Shown here piece by piece: positions 1-8,787 of a stretch of 64,000 nucleotides of DNA; position 1 is the stretch's first letter; every line of letters begins with the position of its first letter. The notes below the pieces were generated by a model. The model was not told the DNA's origin. It did not search any database and saw only the letters and a list, made by a program, of their open reading frames with translations. The position numbers were made by a program, and so were the translations under genes. The DNA is from CAYRGC01 sp964601225 (GTDB lineage: Bacteria > Patescibacteriota > Gracilibacteria > Peribacterales > Peribacteraceae): assembly GCA_964601225.1 (NCBI GenBank), contig CAZRMM010000003.1, positions 54,338 through 118,337 on the forward strand. Direction: 5' to 3'.

Positions 1-497
1 GGGTTTGTTTATTCTAAAAACGTCTAACGGAGGCGACAAAACGGAAACTTCGCTTGACTAAAATGCAATATTTACAAAGCAAACGACCCTACTGGCAAGG
101 ACTTTTTTTGTTCGAGTTTGTACCCCTGCTCAGCACTTTCCGCTCAAGAATTCATTACAGAAATCGTGATTCTCGCTTTTCTTTCCGAGAGAAACGCAAA
201 ATGCCTTCCGATTCTTGTGTAACAGACCCTGCGTTTCAGCGTTTCTCTGGGTGCCTACTTCTTCGTAGCGCTAGCTTGATTCCTCCGAAACGGGTTCGGT
301 AGGATTCCGCTAATCCGCTCAAGAGAAGGCGAGCGGTCTAACGTTCATGGTCTTTGACATCTCGGCCATTGCCCTCGACTTCGAGGACAATTTCTCACAT
401 TCCCTGCCCAACTCTTTTGAGAGTGGGCTTGAATCGTGTCTCTGGTTCACATCAACCTGCCATGTCGTACCGGTATCAACTCTTTGTGTGGACTCTT
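1..497. other. Leading non-coding stretch, no gene recognised
   Basis: Short open frames exist (for example 54-302 and 347-583), but their translations are compositionally odd, have no recognisable motif and no pyrimidine-rich or leaderless start context like the genes elsewhere in this window. A TTGACT hexamer at 53-58 could be a -35 element, but no convincing -10 follows at the right distance. I see no tRNA, tmRNA or RNase P signature. This is probably an intergenic region upstream of the S-layer gene. Confidence 0.4.
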
Positions 498-516
498 TAT
501 ATTTAAGGAGGAAGGC
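498..516 (+). promoter_or_regulatory. Candidate S-layer gene promoter with AAGGAGGAAG at the start site
   Basis: TATATT at 498-503 can serve as a -10 box and is followed at once by TTAAGGAGGAAG. No start codon lies 5-10 nt downstream of the purine run, so it is not an ordinary ribosome binding site. The same AAGGAGGAAG follows the -10 at 58632-58637. No good -35 is visible here. Transcription from about 510 would give a leader of roughly 185 nt. Confidence 0.4.
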
Positions 517-626
517 ACGTCACGAAAACATTCGTGCTCATCCGCGACACAAATGCGTCGATCACCCAGGCGGTTCGGTCTGATGCCTCTCACCACCCGT
601 ACGAATTTTACTGTCTTCGCAGGAAA

Positions 627-652
627 GGATTCCTGCTCCCGCAGGGGAGTCC
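627..652 (+). promoter_or_regulatory. Hairpin in the S-layer mRNA leader
   Basis: GGATTCCTGC (627-636) pairs with GCAGGGGAGTCC (641-652) around a TCCC loop; the core CCTGC/GCAGG is perfect. It sits 42 nt upstream of the S-layer start codon and could stabilise the transcript or mask upstream sequence. The role is inferred. Confidence 0.35.
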
Positions 653-694
653 CTGCCTCAACATTGTTTTATTTCTCCTCTCCTACTTACCTCT

Positions 695-3600
695 ATGGAT
701 CTTTCTCGTTTGAAGAAAGTCCTCGCGGGTATGTCGGTTGCTGCGATCACCCTCACGCAATTCGGCGTGAAGACGGCGTTCGCTGCTTACTCCGACGTTC
801 CCTCGGGAGTCTGGTACGAGGAAGCTGTCTCCGCTTTGTCGGATGATGGCGTCCTCGATGCCTCTCAGACGCGCTTCCGCGGCGGCGATCTCGCCACCCG
901 CGCGGAGTTCGTCAAACTCATCGTCATGATGAACGGTGGGCTCCTTTCTACTCCTCCGGCCGTGGCCAGCTTCGATGACGTCAAGTCGTCGGCCTGGTAC
1001 TACGCATACATGGAGGAGGCCGGCAAGGAGGGTTGGGTCAAGGGTGATGGCAGCTGCTATGGCAGCCATCCCTGCTACGCCCGCCCTGGCGCGAACATCA
1101 ATCGCGCTGAAGCCGCCGCGCTCATCGTCCGCGCCTTCAACCTCGAGGCGTCCGGCGATGCTTCGCAGTTCGTCGACAACCCGTCCGGCCAGTGGTACAC
1201 GGATGCTATCCAGTCTGCCGCTGATCACTGCGTCCTTCAGGGTGACGATTCCACGGGCCGCGTTCGCCCGAACGACAACATGAACCGCGCTGAAATGGTG
1301 GTCATGCTCTACCGCGTCGACCAGGGCCTCATGTACGGCCAGGATTGCGGTGGCAACCACAGCACGGAAGCCGGTATTCAGTCTGCTCGCGCTCTCTCCA
1401 GCATGGTCGTCGAAGTCGTGTTCAACATGGACGTCGACCAGGCCTCCGCTGAGATGGCCAGCAACTACGCGATCTCCGGTGCTTCGCCCGCCGTCACGGT
1501 GACGTCCGTTAAGCAGACGTCCGATGACACGGTCGAGCTCACGCTCTCGAGCGGCCTCACGGCTGGCTCCGAGTACACGGTGACCGCTTCCGACATTGAG
1601 ACGGCTGACGGCGACATGTTCTCCGACTCCGCCTCCTTCAACGGTTACTCGAGCCTTCCGTCCTCCAAGGGCACGCTCGAGGTTTCCGTTTCCTCCAAGA
1701 ACCCGGTCGGTGACACGGTTCCGCAGGGTGCGGTCGGCGTCACGATGCTCTCCATGGACCTCACGGCCTCTTGCGACGAAGCTGTCGCTATCGAGGACAT
1801 GACCGTCCTCCACGAGGGCTTCGGCGCTCAGTCCGACATCGACGGTGTGTACCTTGCACAGGCTGGCACGCGCCTCTCCCGCAAGCGCACGATCGATTCC
1901 AAGGATCAGACCGGCAACATCCACCTCTCGCAGCCTCTCACTGTTGCGGCTTGCAAGACGGTGACCCTCGATCTCGTCGCGGACTTCATCTCCACGGCGA
2001 CCACGGCCGCCGAGCACAACTTCGCTGTTGAGCTCCCGTCCGACATCACCACGAACGCCAAGCAGGTAACCGGCAACTTCCCGCTCCGTGGCAGCACGTT
2101 CAAGATCGCTGCCGTCCGCAGCGGTAAGCTCTCCGTTGGCTACCGCACCGTCTCCCCCGATGAGGTGGAGGTTGGTGACAAGGGCGTTGTCCTCGGCAAG
2201 TTCGAGCTCTCCTCGGACAGCGTTGAGGATCAGACCCTCTACTCCTTGACTGTCGAACAGAACGGCACCGCCGGCGACGGCGATGTCACGAACCTCAAGA
2301 TCCGCCGCTCCGATGGCACGGTGATCAGCAACACGGTTGCGACGACCGTTGGCGACTTCGCCACCTTCGTCTTCGATCCTCCGTTCACCATCCTCGAGGG
2401 CGATCGCATGACCTTCGAACTCGTCGGTGACGTCTTTGGCGGCGCCGGTGAGAGCGTAATCATGCACTTCGAGGAGGACTCCGACATCTTCGCCGTCGGT
2501 TCCCTCTACGGTTACGGTGTGAACGGTCAGCTCTACGGCTCCCGCGTCACCCTCCCGACCTCGGACAACGCGTCCACGGTCACGATCGACGCTGGTGAGT
2601 TCACCATCGAGATCGACGGTCCCGTGCAGCAGACCTACACGCGCGACCAGAACGACGCTGTCCTCGCCAACATCATCTTCACGACGGGTGGCGAGCGCAT
2701 CGATGTTAAGAAGCTCTTCATTGCCATCGCTGGCACGACGAGCTCGGGCCAGACGTTCGCGTTCGGTGGTTCCACGACCTCCGACACGATCACGGAGGTC
2801 CTCGAGAACGTGACGCTCCGCAACAAGACCACGGGTCGCACGGTCTCCGCCGTTAACCTCGGCTCTTCCGCCGCCGGCACGGCTACGGTCAGCAGCTCGA
2901 ACTACACGTACCAGATCTACCGCTTCGACGACTTCACCGTGAACGGTAAGGAAACGTACGAGTTCCGCGTCGACTTCAAGGACAACGGCACGTCCGCTCA
3001 CCCGCTCAACGGTGACACGTTCCGCGTCCACGTCTGTGGCGAGCCGAAGCAGGTCAGCACCGGTACGAACACCGTCGGCTGCGTCTTCGGTGGCCTCTTG
3101 GCCGCGAACACGGCTTCGACGTACCAGATGGAAATCGAAGGTCTGTCCACGGGCGACACGGTCAACGACATCCGCCCCCGCGGCACGATCACGGGTAACG
3201 CCCACCGCATTGCGAACGCCAACCTCACGGTTGCCGTCAAGTCCGGTGCCGCTACCGACACCGCTGTGAAGAACAGCAAGAACATCAACCTCCTCCGCTT
3301 CGAGGCTCGCGCCGGTGAGGCCAAGGACGTTCTGTTCACCAAGTCTATCTTCGCCAGCAACGCTGGTTCGTTGAACAACGGCCAGAACTACACCCTCTGG
3401 GTCGACACCGACTCCGACGGTAAGGTGGACACGATCCTCGAGAAGGGTCAGTCCGCTCAGAACAGCAAGGTAACCTTCAACCAGCTCACGGGTGGCGGCT
3501 TCGTCATCCCGAAGGAGAAGACGGTCGTCTTCGAGGTTCACGCCGACATCGCGGCTTCCCTCACGGACAGCCAGATCCAGCTCAAGTTCAGCACGGCTGA

Positions 3601-4942
3601 CTCCTCCTACATCGAGGCTGAGCAGGTCGACCGCGGTTCCGCCCTCTCGGGCATCAAGACGGACAGTGCTTCGTGCACGTCTTGCGACATCACGGTCACC
3701 ACGGCTACGTCCACGCTCTACAGTCTCGTGAGCCAGGGTTCCCTCATCGTGTCGAAGGACACGACGACCCTCCGCAACCACCAGCTCCTCGGTGGTACGC
3801 TCGCCGACCCGGTCCTCCGTCTCCAGTTCCACGCTGAGTACGAGGACATCGACGTCACGGATCTCCAGCTGACGTCCTCCGGTTCCCGCGCGAACAGCGT
3901 TGATCGTCTCGAGCTCTACAAGGACGGCGCTACGGCTCCGTTCGCTTCCGCCACGGTTGGTGGTTGTGGATCCGATGACGTTCTCACGCAGAACCAGGAA
4001 ATGCGCGTGACGACCTTCTGCGCCAAGATGCAGAGCCGTCAGCTCATCGTTCCGAAGGGTGGTCCGGACGTGAAGATCTCCGTTCGCCCCCGCATGAAGA
4101 CTGACGTCGACGGCGCCACGTCCGGCACCGGCGTCACGATCTTCGTCACCAGCCAGCCGATCTCGAACAACGCGTCCGGCTCTGGTGCAGTCCGCGCTCG
4201 CGGTGATCAGTCCAGCAACAACCTCATCGCCAACGACGGCCACCAGGTCGCTGCTGGCCAGGTTGTGATCAAGTCCACGGGTGGATTCGGTTCCGGTTCC
4301 GACATCGTCGGCGCCAAGAACGTCACGGTCCTCTCGAAGCTCACTTCGATCACGAACGCCAACCCCGACGCGAACGGCTCGATCGTTCCGACGGGTGTCT
4401 CCGCGATCGGTCAGTTCAAGTTCTCCGCTGCTCCGCACAGCAACTCCAAGAACGGCACCAACAAGGTGACGCTCTCCGGCGCTGTGTTTAACATCGACTC
4501 GAACAACGTGATCCTTAGCTCCTTCGCCTTGTACAACAAGACGACGGGCTCCGCGATCACCTCGAGCTGCACGGCGAAGAACACGTCCAACGGCGCTCTC
4601 GCTTCCGCCTCCGGTTCCTTCGCCGTCGTTTGCGGCATGCTCGGTTCGAGCAGCGTGAACACGTCGGTTGATCAGGGCAGCGACGAGACGTTCGTTCTCC
4701 AGGCTACTGTGACGAAGGTCACGGGCCAGACGAGCTTTGCTCTCCAGGTGAGCCTCCAAAACTTCAACAACATTGGAGCCAACTCCTTCGGTCCGGGCAC
4801 TGCTTCCACGGTCAGCCACCTCGACTGGATCGACGACGACTCCGGTACGCTCAGCTCCGCTGGGACGACCACCGAGTCTCGCTTCCTCTGGGTCGAGTAC
4901 ACGGACACGACGATCAAGTCCACGAGCTACCAGCAGAGCTAA
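695..4942 (+). CDS. S-layer protein with three N-terminal SLH domains
   Basis: A 1415-residue secreted surface protein. Residues 1-31 form a signal peptide (basic start, hydrophobic core, AFA|AYSD cleavage). Three SLH domains follow to about residue 215, each with the typical FxDV...WY and NRAE/TRAE motifs (SDVPSGVWY, FDDVKSSAWY, FVDNPSGQWY). SLH domains bind pyruvylated or otherwise modified cell-wall polymers. The rest is beta-rich Thr/Ser/Gly sequence; a bacterial Ig/SbsA-like domain is visible around 225-315. Codon use is extremely uniform (ACG, CTC, TCC, GGC), as expected for a very abundant protein; this also creates a long antisense open frame. The start is preceded by a C/T-rich stretch (ctcctctcctacttacctct) with no Shine-Dalgarno. 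A strong intrinsic terminator follows, so the gene is monocistronic. It is most likely the main S-layer subunit; the family assignment is firm, the main-subunit role is inference. Confidence 0.9.
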   Translation: MDLSRLKKVLAGMSVAAITLTQFGVKTAFAAYSDVPSGVWYEEAVSALSDDGVLDASQTRFRGGDLATRAEFVKLIVMMNGGLLSTPPAVASFDDVKSSAWYYAYMEEAGKEGWVKGDGSCYGSHPCYARPGANINRAEAAALIVRAFNLEASGDASQFVDNPSGQWYTDAIQSAADHCVLQGDDSTGRVRPNDNMNRAEMVVMLYRVDQGLMYGQDCGGNHSTEAGIQSARALSSMVVEVVFNMDVDQASAEMASNYAISGASPAVTVTSVKQTSDDTVELTLSSGLTAGSEYTVTASDIETADGDMFSDSASFNGYSSLPSSKGTLEVSVSSKNPVGDTVPQGAVGVTMLSMDLTASCDEAVAIEDMTVLHEGFGAQSDIDGVYLAQAGTRLSRKRTIDSKDQTGNIHLSQPLTVAACKTVTLDLVADFISTATTAAEHNFAVELPSDITTNAKQVTGNFPLRGSTFKIAAVRSGKLSVGYRTVSPDEVEVGDKGVVLGKFELSSDSVEDQTLYSLTVEQNGTAGDGDVTNLKIRRSDGTVISNTVATTVGDFATFVFDPPFTILEGDRMTFELVGDVFGGAGESVIMHFEEDSDIFAVGSLYGYGVNGQLYGSRVTLPTSDNASTVTIDAGEFTIEIDGPVQQTYTRDQNDAVLANIIFTTGGERIDVKKLFIAIAGTTSSGQTFAFGGSTTSDTITEVLENVTLRNKTTGRTVSAVNLGSSAAGTATVSSSNYTYQIYRFDDFTVNGKETYEFRVDFKDNGTSAHPLNGDTFRVHVCGEPKQVSTGTNTVGCVFGGLLAANTASTYQMEIEGLSTGDTVNDIRPRGTITGNAHRIANANLTVAVKSGAATDTAVKNSKNINLLRFEARAGEAKDVLFTKSIFASNAGSLNNGQNYTLWVDTDSDGKVDTILEKGQSAQNSKVTFNQLTGGGFVIPKEKTVVFEVHADIAASLTDSQIQLKFSTADSSYIEAEQVDRGSALSGIKTDSASCTSCDITVTTATSTLYSLVSQGSLIVSKDTTTLRNHQLLGGTLADPVLRLQFHAEYEDIDVTDLQLTSSGSRANSVDRLELYKDGATAPFASATVGGCGSDDVLTQNQEMRVTTFCAKMQSRQLIVPKGGPDVKISVRPRMKTDVDGATSGTGVTIFVTSQPISNNASGSGAVRARGDQSSNNLIANDGHQVAAGQVVIKSTGGFGSGSDIVGAKNVTVLSKLTSITNANPDANGSIVPTGVSAIGQFKFSAAPHSNSKNGTNKVTLSGAVFNIDSNNVILSSFALYNKTTGSAITSSCTAKNTSNGALASASGSFAVVCGMLGSSSVNTSVDQGSDETFVLQATVTKVTGQTSFALQVSLQNFNNIGANSFGPGTASTVSHLDWIDDDSGTLSSAGTTTESRFLWVEYTDTTIKSTSYQQS

Positions 4943-4982
4943 GCTCCAGACCTGAACTCGTTGTCAGCCGCAAGGCAACAAG

Positions 4983-5012
4983 GACCCCTCTCGCAAGAGA
5001 GGGGTCTTTTGT
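4983..5012 (+). terminator. Intrinsic terminator of the S-layer gene
   Basis: A perfect 10-bp stem, GACCCCTCTC / GAGAGGGGTC, with a GCAA tetraloop is followed by TTTTGTT. It lies 40 nt after the S-layer stop codon. Confidence 0.92.
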
Positions 5013-5039
5013 TATGCGCGGGAGGGGCACCGGAGGTGA

Positions 5040-5130
5040 CCCTTCCGCGGACCTTCCGCTCCGGCAAGGTATGCCTTCAGGCGGGCAGAGCCCGCCTTCG
5101 GCAAGTTTATGACAATATATGTCACCCTGA
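5040..5130. repeat. Intergenic repeat sharing a covarying stem with 22477-22600
   Basis: Alignable by eye to the segment after 5S rRNA. Shared blocks are CCTTCCnCGGACC, TCCGG, GGTnnGCCTnCAGG, the palindrome and CCTTCGGC, then ATATGTCA. The palindrome is GGCGGGC-AGA-GCCCGCC here and GGTCGGC-AGA-GCCGACC there, so paired positions change together. It ends near a CCCTGAGCCTGACGAAGGG word of a type also seen at 22560-22660 and 24806-24840. Confidence 0.7.
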
Positions 5131-5145
5131 GCCTGACGAAGGGTG

Positions 5146-6153
5146 TTACCCGAGGATTCGTCGTTTCATCTGTAGAAGTCTCTTCGCCATCGGTCTCAGC
5201 ACAATTTCTTGTTCCGGCGGGTATTCGACGTATGTGCCGCCGAACTTTGCCTTGAACTCGCTCACGCCGGCCCACGGATGTTCGATCCGGCCTTCCGGCG
5301 CCACACCGAAGAGATCGTAAGATGTGCAGCCAGCAGCCTTGCAGTGACGCATGGCGGCCCATTGGAGAGCGTAGGGCGCCATGAGTTCGCGGTGCTGATA
5401 CGACGAGGCGCCGTAGTAGTAAATGCCCTGCGTGCCCCAGATTGCCCCGATAAGGCCCGCGACCGGTTTGGGAGCATCATTTCCCTGTCCGACATTCCCG
5501 GGCCCGTAGGCGAGCAACAGAAAAGCCCCTGGCGCGTTCTGTAGGAAGCCGCGATAGTTTTTGCTCCCCGACGGCCGGAATCCGTCCCGGACTGCGGTCT
5601 CGTCCATCAGGCGTGCGAAGGCGTCGACATCGGCTGATTGTTTCACCCGCACGCCGTTCTTCTCCGCCAAGCGAATGTTGTAGCGGCCCTTCTGCTTCAT
5701 GCCGGCCAACATCTCCTCTTCCGACGTTGTCAGGTCGATAATGCGGGTGGCTTCGGGGTGGACGTGACGACGGGAGTGTCGGGTGACGAGTGACGAGTGT
5801 CGAGGGATGGGTTCGATCGGAGAGAGAAAAACGGAAAGACAGCGATCATTTTTGGCATCCTTGAGAATTGCTTCAAGTAATCCCGACACCCGCAACTCGA
5901 CACTCGACACCCAGATCGGTCCCCGCGGCACCTCCCACGTGCTCAGTCCTCCCGTCGTCCGATCGATTACGACGAGCGCCGAGGCGCGGATCGCGCCTCC
6001 TTCCTCGTCCGCGTAGACCTTTACCTCCCGTCCCAGGGCTTCCTGGCTGCGCTTCCAACCGAGGCTCTGCCAGAGGGTTCCCTGGGGGTGGGAGCTGACC
6101 CATTCCTCGTAGCGACGCAGCTCCTCGCCTGTGGTGAGTTGGCGGATGGCCAT
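5146..6153 (-). CDS. FemAB-type peptidoglycan aminoacyltransferase
   Basis: A 335-residue protein of the FemAB/FemX (GNAT-fold) family, which adds amino acids from aminoacyl-tRNA to the peptidoglycan stem peptide or lipid II. Recognisable features are the N-terminal SSHPQGTLWQSLGWKRSQE block, KGRYNIRLAEKNGV around 155-170, and a C-terminal half with GIYYYGASS, APYALQWAAMRHCKAAGC and YDLFGVAPEG ending in FKAKFGG. Two segments look foreign: residues about 81-91 (VSSVELRVSG) and 116-129 (RHSSLVTRHSRR) are encoded by copies of a CGACACTCGTCAC-type inverted repeat lying in family-variable loops. The start is a leaderless ATG: TACTAT (plus-strand 6160-6165) ends 6 nt before it. Cytoplasmic; the exact amino acid added cannot be told from sequence. 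Confidence 0.88.
   Translation of the reverse strand: MAIRQLTTGEELRRYEEWVSSHPQGTLWQSLGWKRSQEALGREVKVYADEEGGAIRASALVVIDRTTGGLSTWEVPRGPIWVSSVELRVSGLLEAILKDAKNDRCLSVFLSPIEPIPRHSSLVTRHSRRHVHPEATRIIDLTTSEEEMLAGMKQKGRYNIRLAEKNGVRVKQSADVDAFARLMDETAVRDGFRPSGSKNYRGFLQNAPGAFLLLAYGPGNVGQGNDAPKPVAGLIGAIWGTQGIYYYGASSYQHRELMAPYALQWAAMRHCKAAGCTSYDLFGVAPEGRIEHPWAGVSEFKAKFGGTYVEYPPEQEIVLRPMAKRLLQMKRRILG
5772..5912. repeat. Two inverted copies of a CGACACTCGTCAC-type repeat inside the femAB-like gene
   Basis: Copy one (5772-5806) reads GAGTGTCGGGTGACGAGTGA and on; copy two (5881-5912) reads TCCCGACACCCGCAACTCGA and on. They are in opposite orientation about 75 bp apart and keep the reading frame. The same words occur in the rluB-like gene at 25104-25160. 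In the protein they encode Arg-His-Ser-rich or Val-Ser-rich loop segments. Confidence 0.7.
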
Positions 6154-6162
6154 GGAGCGATA

Positions 6163-6219
6163 GTATTACGTATGAAGTATGAAGTATTAAGGCCTCCCGT
6201 AATACTCTATACGTAATAC
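6163..6219. repeat. Palindromic TATTACGTATGAAGTAT-type repeat
   Basis: The left arm is made of TATTACGTATGAAGTATGAA and TATTA; the right arm is made of TAATACT, ATACGTAATAC. The same element, slightly diverged, is inserted in the 23S rRNA intron at 21144-21205. Its left end overlaps the -10 box of the femAB-like gene. Confidence 0.75.
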
Positions 6220-6250
6220 CTGCACGTGCTTCTTCGTCATCTATTTGCGG

Positions 6251-6278
6251 TATACTTCGAACGATTTCCCCTCTGACC
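6251..6278 (+). promoter_or_regulatory. sodA -10 box and short C/T-rich leader
   Basis: TATACT at 6251-6256 followed 22 nt later by the ATG predicts a 5' leader of about 16 nt that is C/T-rich (ttcccctctgacc) and lacks any purine-rich ribosome binding site. Confidence 0.55.
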
Positions 6279-6902
6279 ATGGCTCATACCCTCCCGCCCC
6301 TGCCCTATGCCTACGACGCGCTCGAGCCGCACATCGACGCTCGGACGATGGAGATCCACCACACGAAGCACCATCAGACGTACATCGATAAGCTCAACGC
6401 CGCGATCGCCGGCACGGAGTGGGAAGGAAAACCCGTTGAGGAGCTGCTGAAGAACCTGTCTGAGGTTCCGGAGGACAAGAGGGGAGCGGTCCGGAACCAC
6501 GGTGGCGGACACTTCAATCACAGTCTCTTCTGGACCGTCATCGGCCCGAAGGCAGGAGGAAAGCCGTCCGGCGATTTGATGAAGGCGATCGACGGTGACC
6601 TCGGCGGCTGGGACAAATTCGTCGAGAGCTTCAACGCCGCGGCGACGAACCAGTTCGGTTCGGGTTGGGCGTGGCTCGTCGTCGATCCTTCGTCAGGCTC
6701 AGGAGGCAAGCTCAAGGTCGTGAACCTGCCGAACCAGGATTCCCCGCTCAGCTCCGGCCAAACGCCGATCCTCGGCCTCGACGTGTGGGAGCACGCCTAC
6801 TACCTCAAGTACCAGAACAAGCGTCCGGACTATGTGAAAGCGTTTTGGCAGATAGTCAACTGGGACGAAGTACACAAGCGCTTTATCGCTGCGAAACAGT
6901 AA
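6279..6902 (+). CDS. sodA: Superoxide dismutase, Mn-type
   Basis: Converts superoxide to oxygen and hydrogen peroxide. The 207-residue length is normal for the Fe/Mn family. Metal ligands are visible: H27 in MEIHHTKHHQTY, H81 in NHSLFW, D168 and H172 in DVWEHAYY. The Gly-rich GGGHFNH region and Q153 in NQDSPL match the pattern that marks Mn-SODs rather than Fe-SODs (established family knowledge); the actual metal is untested. No signal peptide, so cytoplasmic. It has its own promoter (TATACT at 6251) and points away from the femAB-like gene. It suggests exposure to oxygen in a lineage usually regarded as fermentative. Confidence 0.95.
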   Translation: MAHTLPPLPYAYDALEPHIDARTMEIHHTKHHQTYIDKLNAAIAGTEWEGKPVEELLKNLSEVPEDKRGAVRNHGGGHFNHSLFWTVIGPKAGGKPSGDLMKAIDGDLGGWDKFVESFNAAATNQFGSGWAWLVVDPSSGSGGKLKVVNLPNQDSPLSSGQTPILGLDVWEHAYYLKYQNKRPDYVKAFWQIVNWDEVHKRFIAAKQ

Positions 6903-6907
6903 AGTGA

Positions 6908-7036
6908 CTAGTGATTGGTTGTTCGTGATTCGGTATTCGTGATGAGAAATTGGTTCATCATGATCAGGATTGATGTATCCAGTCGTTTTCTATTCTTCTC
7001 ACCGTGACTAAAAACTCATAACGAATCACCAATCAC
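6908..7036. repeat. Inverted repeat between sodA and the decarboxylase gene
   Basis: Left arm AGTGATTGGTTGTTCGTGAT and neighbours (6908-6945), right arm ACGAATCACCAATCACT (7020-7036). The outer AGTGATTGG/CCAATCACT ends are perfect; inner words (GATTCGT, CGTGATGAG) are degenerate. The right arm covers the stop codon of the minus-strand decarboxylase. Confidence 0.65.
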
Positions 7037-8586
7037 TTCTTCCCGTTGCCGTTCGTCTTTTTCCCGCCGCTCTTGAGCACGCGCTCCGCGGCCTCGAAGG
7101 CTTGTACTGCGCGGGACTTCTCGCGTTCCAGTTTGCCGATGCCGCCGCCCTTCCAGATTTTGTCGATGTTCACGCGATAGAGGTTGTTGTAAGCCTCAAG
7201 CTCGTTGGGCCCGGCGAGTTTTAATACATCCAGTTCCGGCGCGAACATTTCGGAGAAGCGGTCGCGTCGACGGATGATCTTTGCCCTTCCGTCTTCGCGC
7301 AGAAGGACGATGGGCGCTCGGCGGATAGTGTTGAAGTTGTTGGCCAGCACTTGGGCGTACGCTCCCACGTCCATCGCCGCGAGGAGGTCGCCCGCACGGA
7401 GTTTCGGCATCTCGATGTTCTTCACGATCAGGTCCCAGCAATCACAGGTGTTTCCGGCGATGGTTACCGAATGAATGCGCGGAGAGTTCAGTTTTGAAGC
7501 AGGGAGAATGTCGTAGTGCACGTCGGTCTGCACGAGGGCGTCGGGGATGAAGTTGTACGTGGAGCCGTCCGCGATGACCATGCGGCTGTTCATGCCGAGG
7601 CGCTTTCTGGCGACCACCTTCATGAGGCCCATGCCGGCGTTGAGCACGATGGATTTGCCCGGCTCGAAGATCAGTTTGAGCGGGGGAACGCCGCTGCGCT
7701 CCAGGAGCTTCTGGAAATAGCGCGGGAAGTCGCGCATATCCTCGATCGGGAACGCTTCCTGTTCACCGATAGCGGCCGGGAAGCCGCCGCCGAGGGAGAG
7801 GCGCGTGATCGGGACGCCGCGGTCGGTACAGCGCTTGATGATCTTCACGATGTTGCGCGCCGCCACCTTGAACACTTTGGCGTTGTAGACGTAGCCGCCC
7901 ATGAAGTGGAACCCCTTGAAGTCCACGTACGGGCTCTTGCGGGCTAGATCCACGGCGCGGTCGATGTGGTTCACCGGGATGCCGTATTTGTTGCCCTTGG
8001 TGGAATAGGTGCCCACCTGGAGCATCGGGTTGACGCGAATCACGGTATCGATGTGCTTTTTGAGCTTCTTGGCCGTGGCTGCAATGTGTTCGATTTCTTC
8101 GATGGAGTCCGCGGTGATGGCGTCGATACCCATTTTTGCCGCGAAGAGCAGGTCCTGTTCGCTCTTGTAGAGGCTCGTGAGACTCATCTGTTTCGGCTTG
8201 AAGTCGGCGAGGAGTCCCAGGATGAGTTCCGCCACGGAGCTGCAGTCGAGGCCGAATCCTTCCTCGCGAACGATGCGCAGTACCTCCAGGTTGCTGTTGC
8301 ACTTCACCGCGTACTGCAGGTCGATGTCCTTACCGAAGGTCTTCTTGAATCGGCGGCAGCGGTTCCGGATCTCACTTTCGACGTACACGTAGAACGGCGT
8401 GCCGAACTTCTGTACGAGTTGGTCGACGGGGACGCCCTCGATGAGCAACATTCCGTCTTTTGTTTGGCTCAAAAACCCCGCCCACCTGTTGCGCATGTAG
8501 CGCGGCGAGACAGGCAGGCCGGATACCTGGGTGAATCGATGTTCCCCTTCGGGAGGAGGCTCTTTCTTCTTCGAGGTTTTCGTCAA
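7033..8586 (-). CDS. PLP-dependent fold-III amino-acid decarboxylase (candidate arginine decarboxylase)
   Basis: A 517-residue member of the alanine-racemase-fold decarboxylases (DapDC/Orn/Arg/carboxynorspermidine group). K95 in YAVKCNSN is the PLP-binding lysine; further motifs are the phosphate-binding GGGF, EPGKSIV and the catalytic-cysteine block GNTCDCWDLI. The basic C-terminal tail (KSGGKKTNGNGKK) is probably disordered. Neighbours AguA, AguB and a DHS-like enzyme make arginine decarboxylation to agmatine the likely reaction, because AguA needs agmatine; diaminopimelate or carboxynorspermidine decarboxylation cannot be excluded. The start is TTG at 8586, after ttttcctttcctcctcactc; no closer ATG gives a full enzyme. 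Cytoplasmic. Confidence 0.82.
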   Translation of the reverse strand: MTKTSKKKEPPPEGEHRFTQVSGLPVSPRYMRNRWAGFLSQTKDGMLLIEGVPVDQLVQKFGTPFYVYVESEIRNRCRRFKKTFGKDIDLQYAVKCNSNLEVLRIVREEGFGLDCSSVAELILGLLADFKPKQMSLTSLYKSEQDLLFAAKMGIDAITADSIEEIEHIAATAKKLKKHIDTVIRVNPMLQVGTYSTKGNKYGIPVNHIDRAVDLARKSPYVDFKGFHFMGGYVYNAKVFKVAARNIVKIIKRCTDRGVPITRLSLGGGFPAAIGEQEAFPIEDMRDFPRYFQKLLERSGVPPLKLIFEPGKSIVLNAGMGLMKVVARKRLGMNSRMVIADGSTYNFIPDALVQTDVHYDILPASKLNSPRIHSVTIAGNTCDCWDLIVKNIEMPKLRAGDLLAAMDVGAYAQVLANNFNTIRRAPIVLLREDGRAKIIRRRDRFSEMFAPELDVLKLAGPNELEAYNNLYRVNIDKIWKGGGIGKLEREKSRAVQAFEAAERVLKSGGKKTNGNGKK

Positions 8587-8697
8587 CGCGAGTGAGGAGG
8601 AAAGGAAAACTCGCGAATACTAGATCCCATGGCCGCGATGTCAAAGGTTTTTTCGAATTCGGGATTACGGAAAAAGCCGGGAATCTTCGTCAAAAAA

Positions 8698-8787
8698 AAG
8701 AAGACGCACAAGACGCATGGACGCAAAAAGACGCAGGAGACCTTGCGTCCACTGCGTCTCATGAATCTTCTGCGTCCTTTGCGTATT
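8698..8787. repeat. GACGCA-word inverted repeat
   Basis: The left half (8701-8741) has four GACGCA words, the right half (8744-8787) has the complementary TGCGTC/TGCGTA words. It fills the gap between the decarboxylase and the DHS-like gene and overlaps the stop codon of the latter. The same words encode the linker of the LysRS-HD protein at 47704-47790. Confidence 0.75.

Noticed and set aside
80..160. Possible tmRNA tag (GCAAACGAC)
   Set aside because: The following codons do not reach a stop after a short tag, and neither tmRNA end nor a T-arm is present.
683..4819. A 1378-codon open frame antisense to the S-layer gene
   Set aside because: It mirrors the very uniform codon use of the plus-strand gene (ACG/CTC/GGC read backwards); the translation is Arg/Glu/Val-rich with no motif, while the plus strand has a signal peptide and SLH domains.
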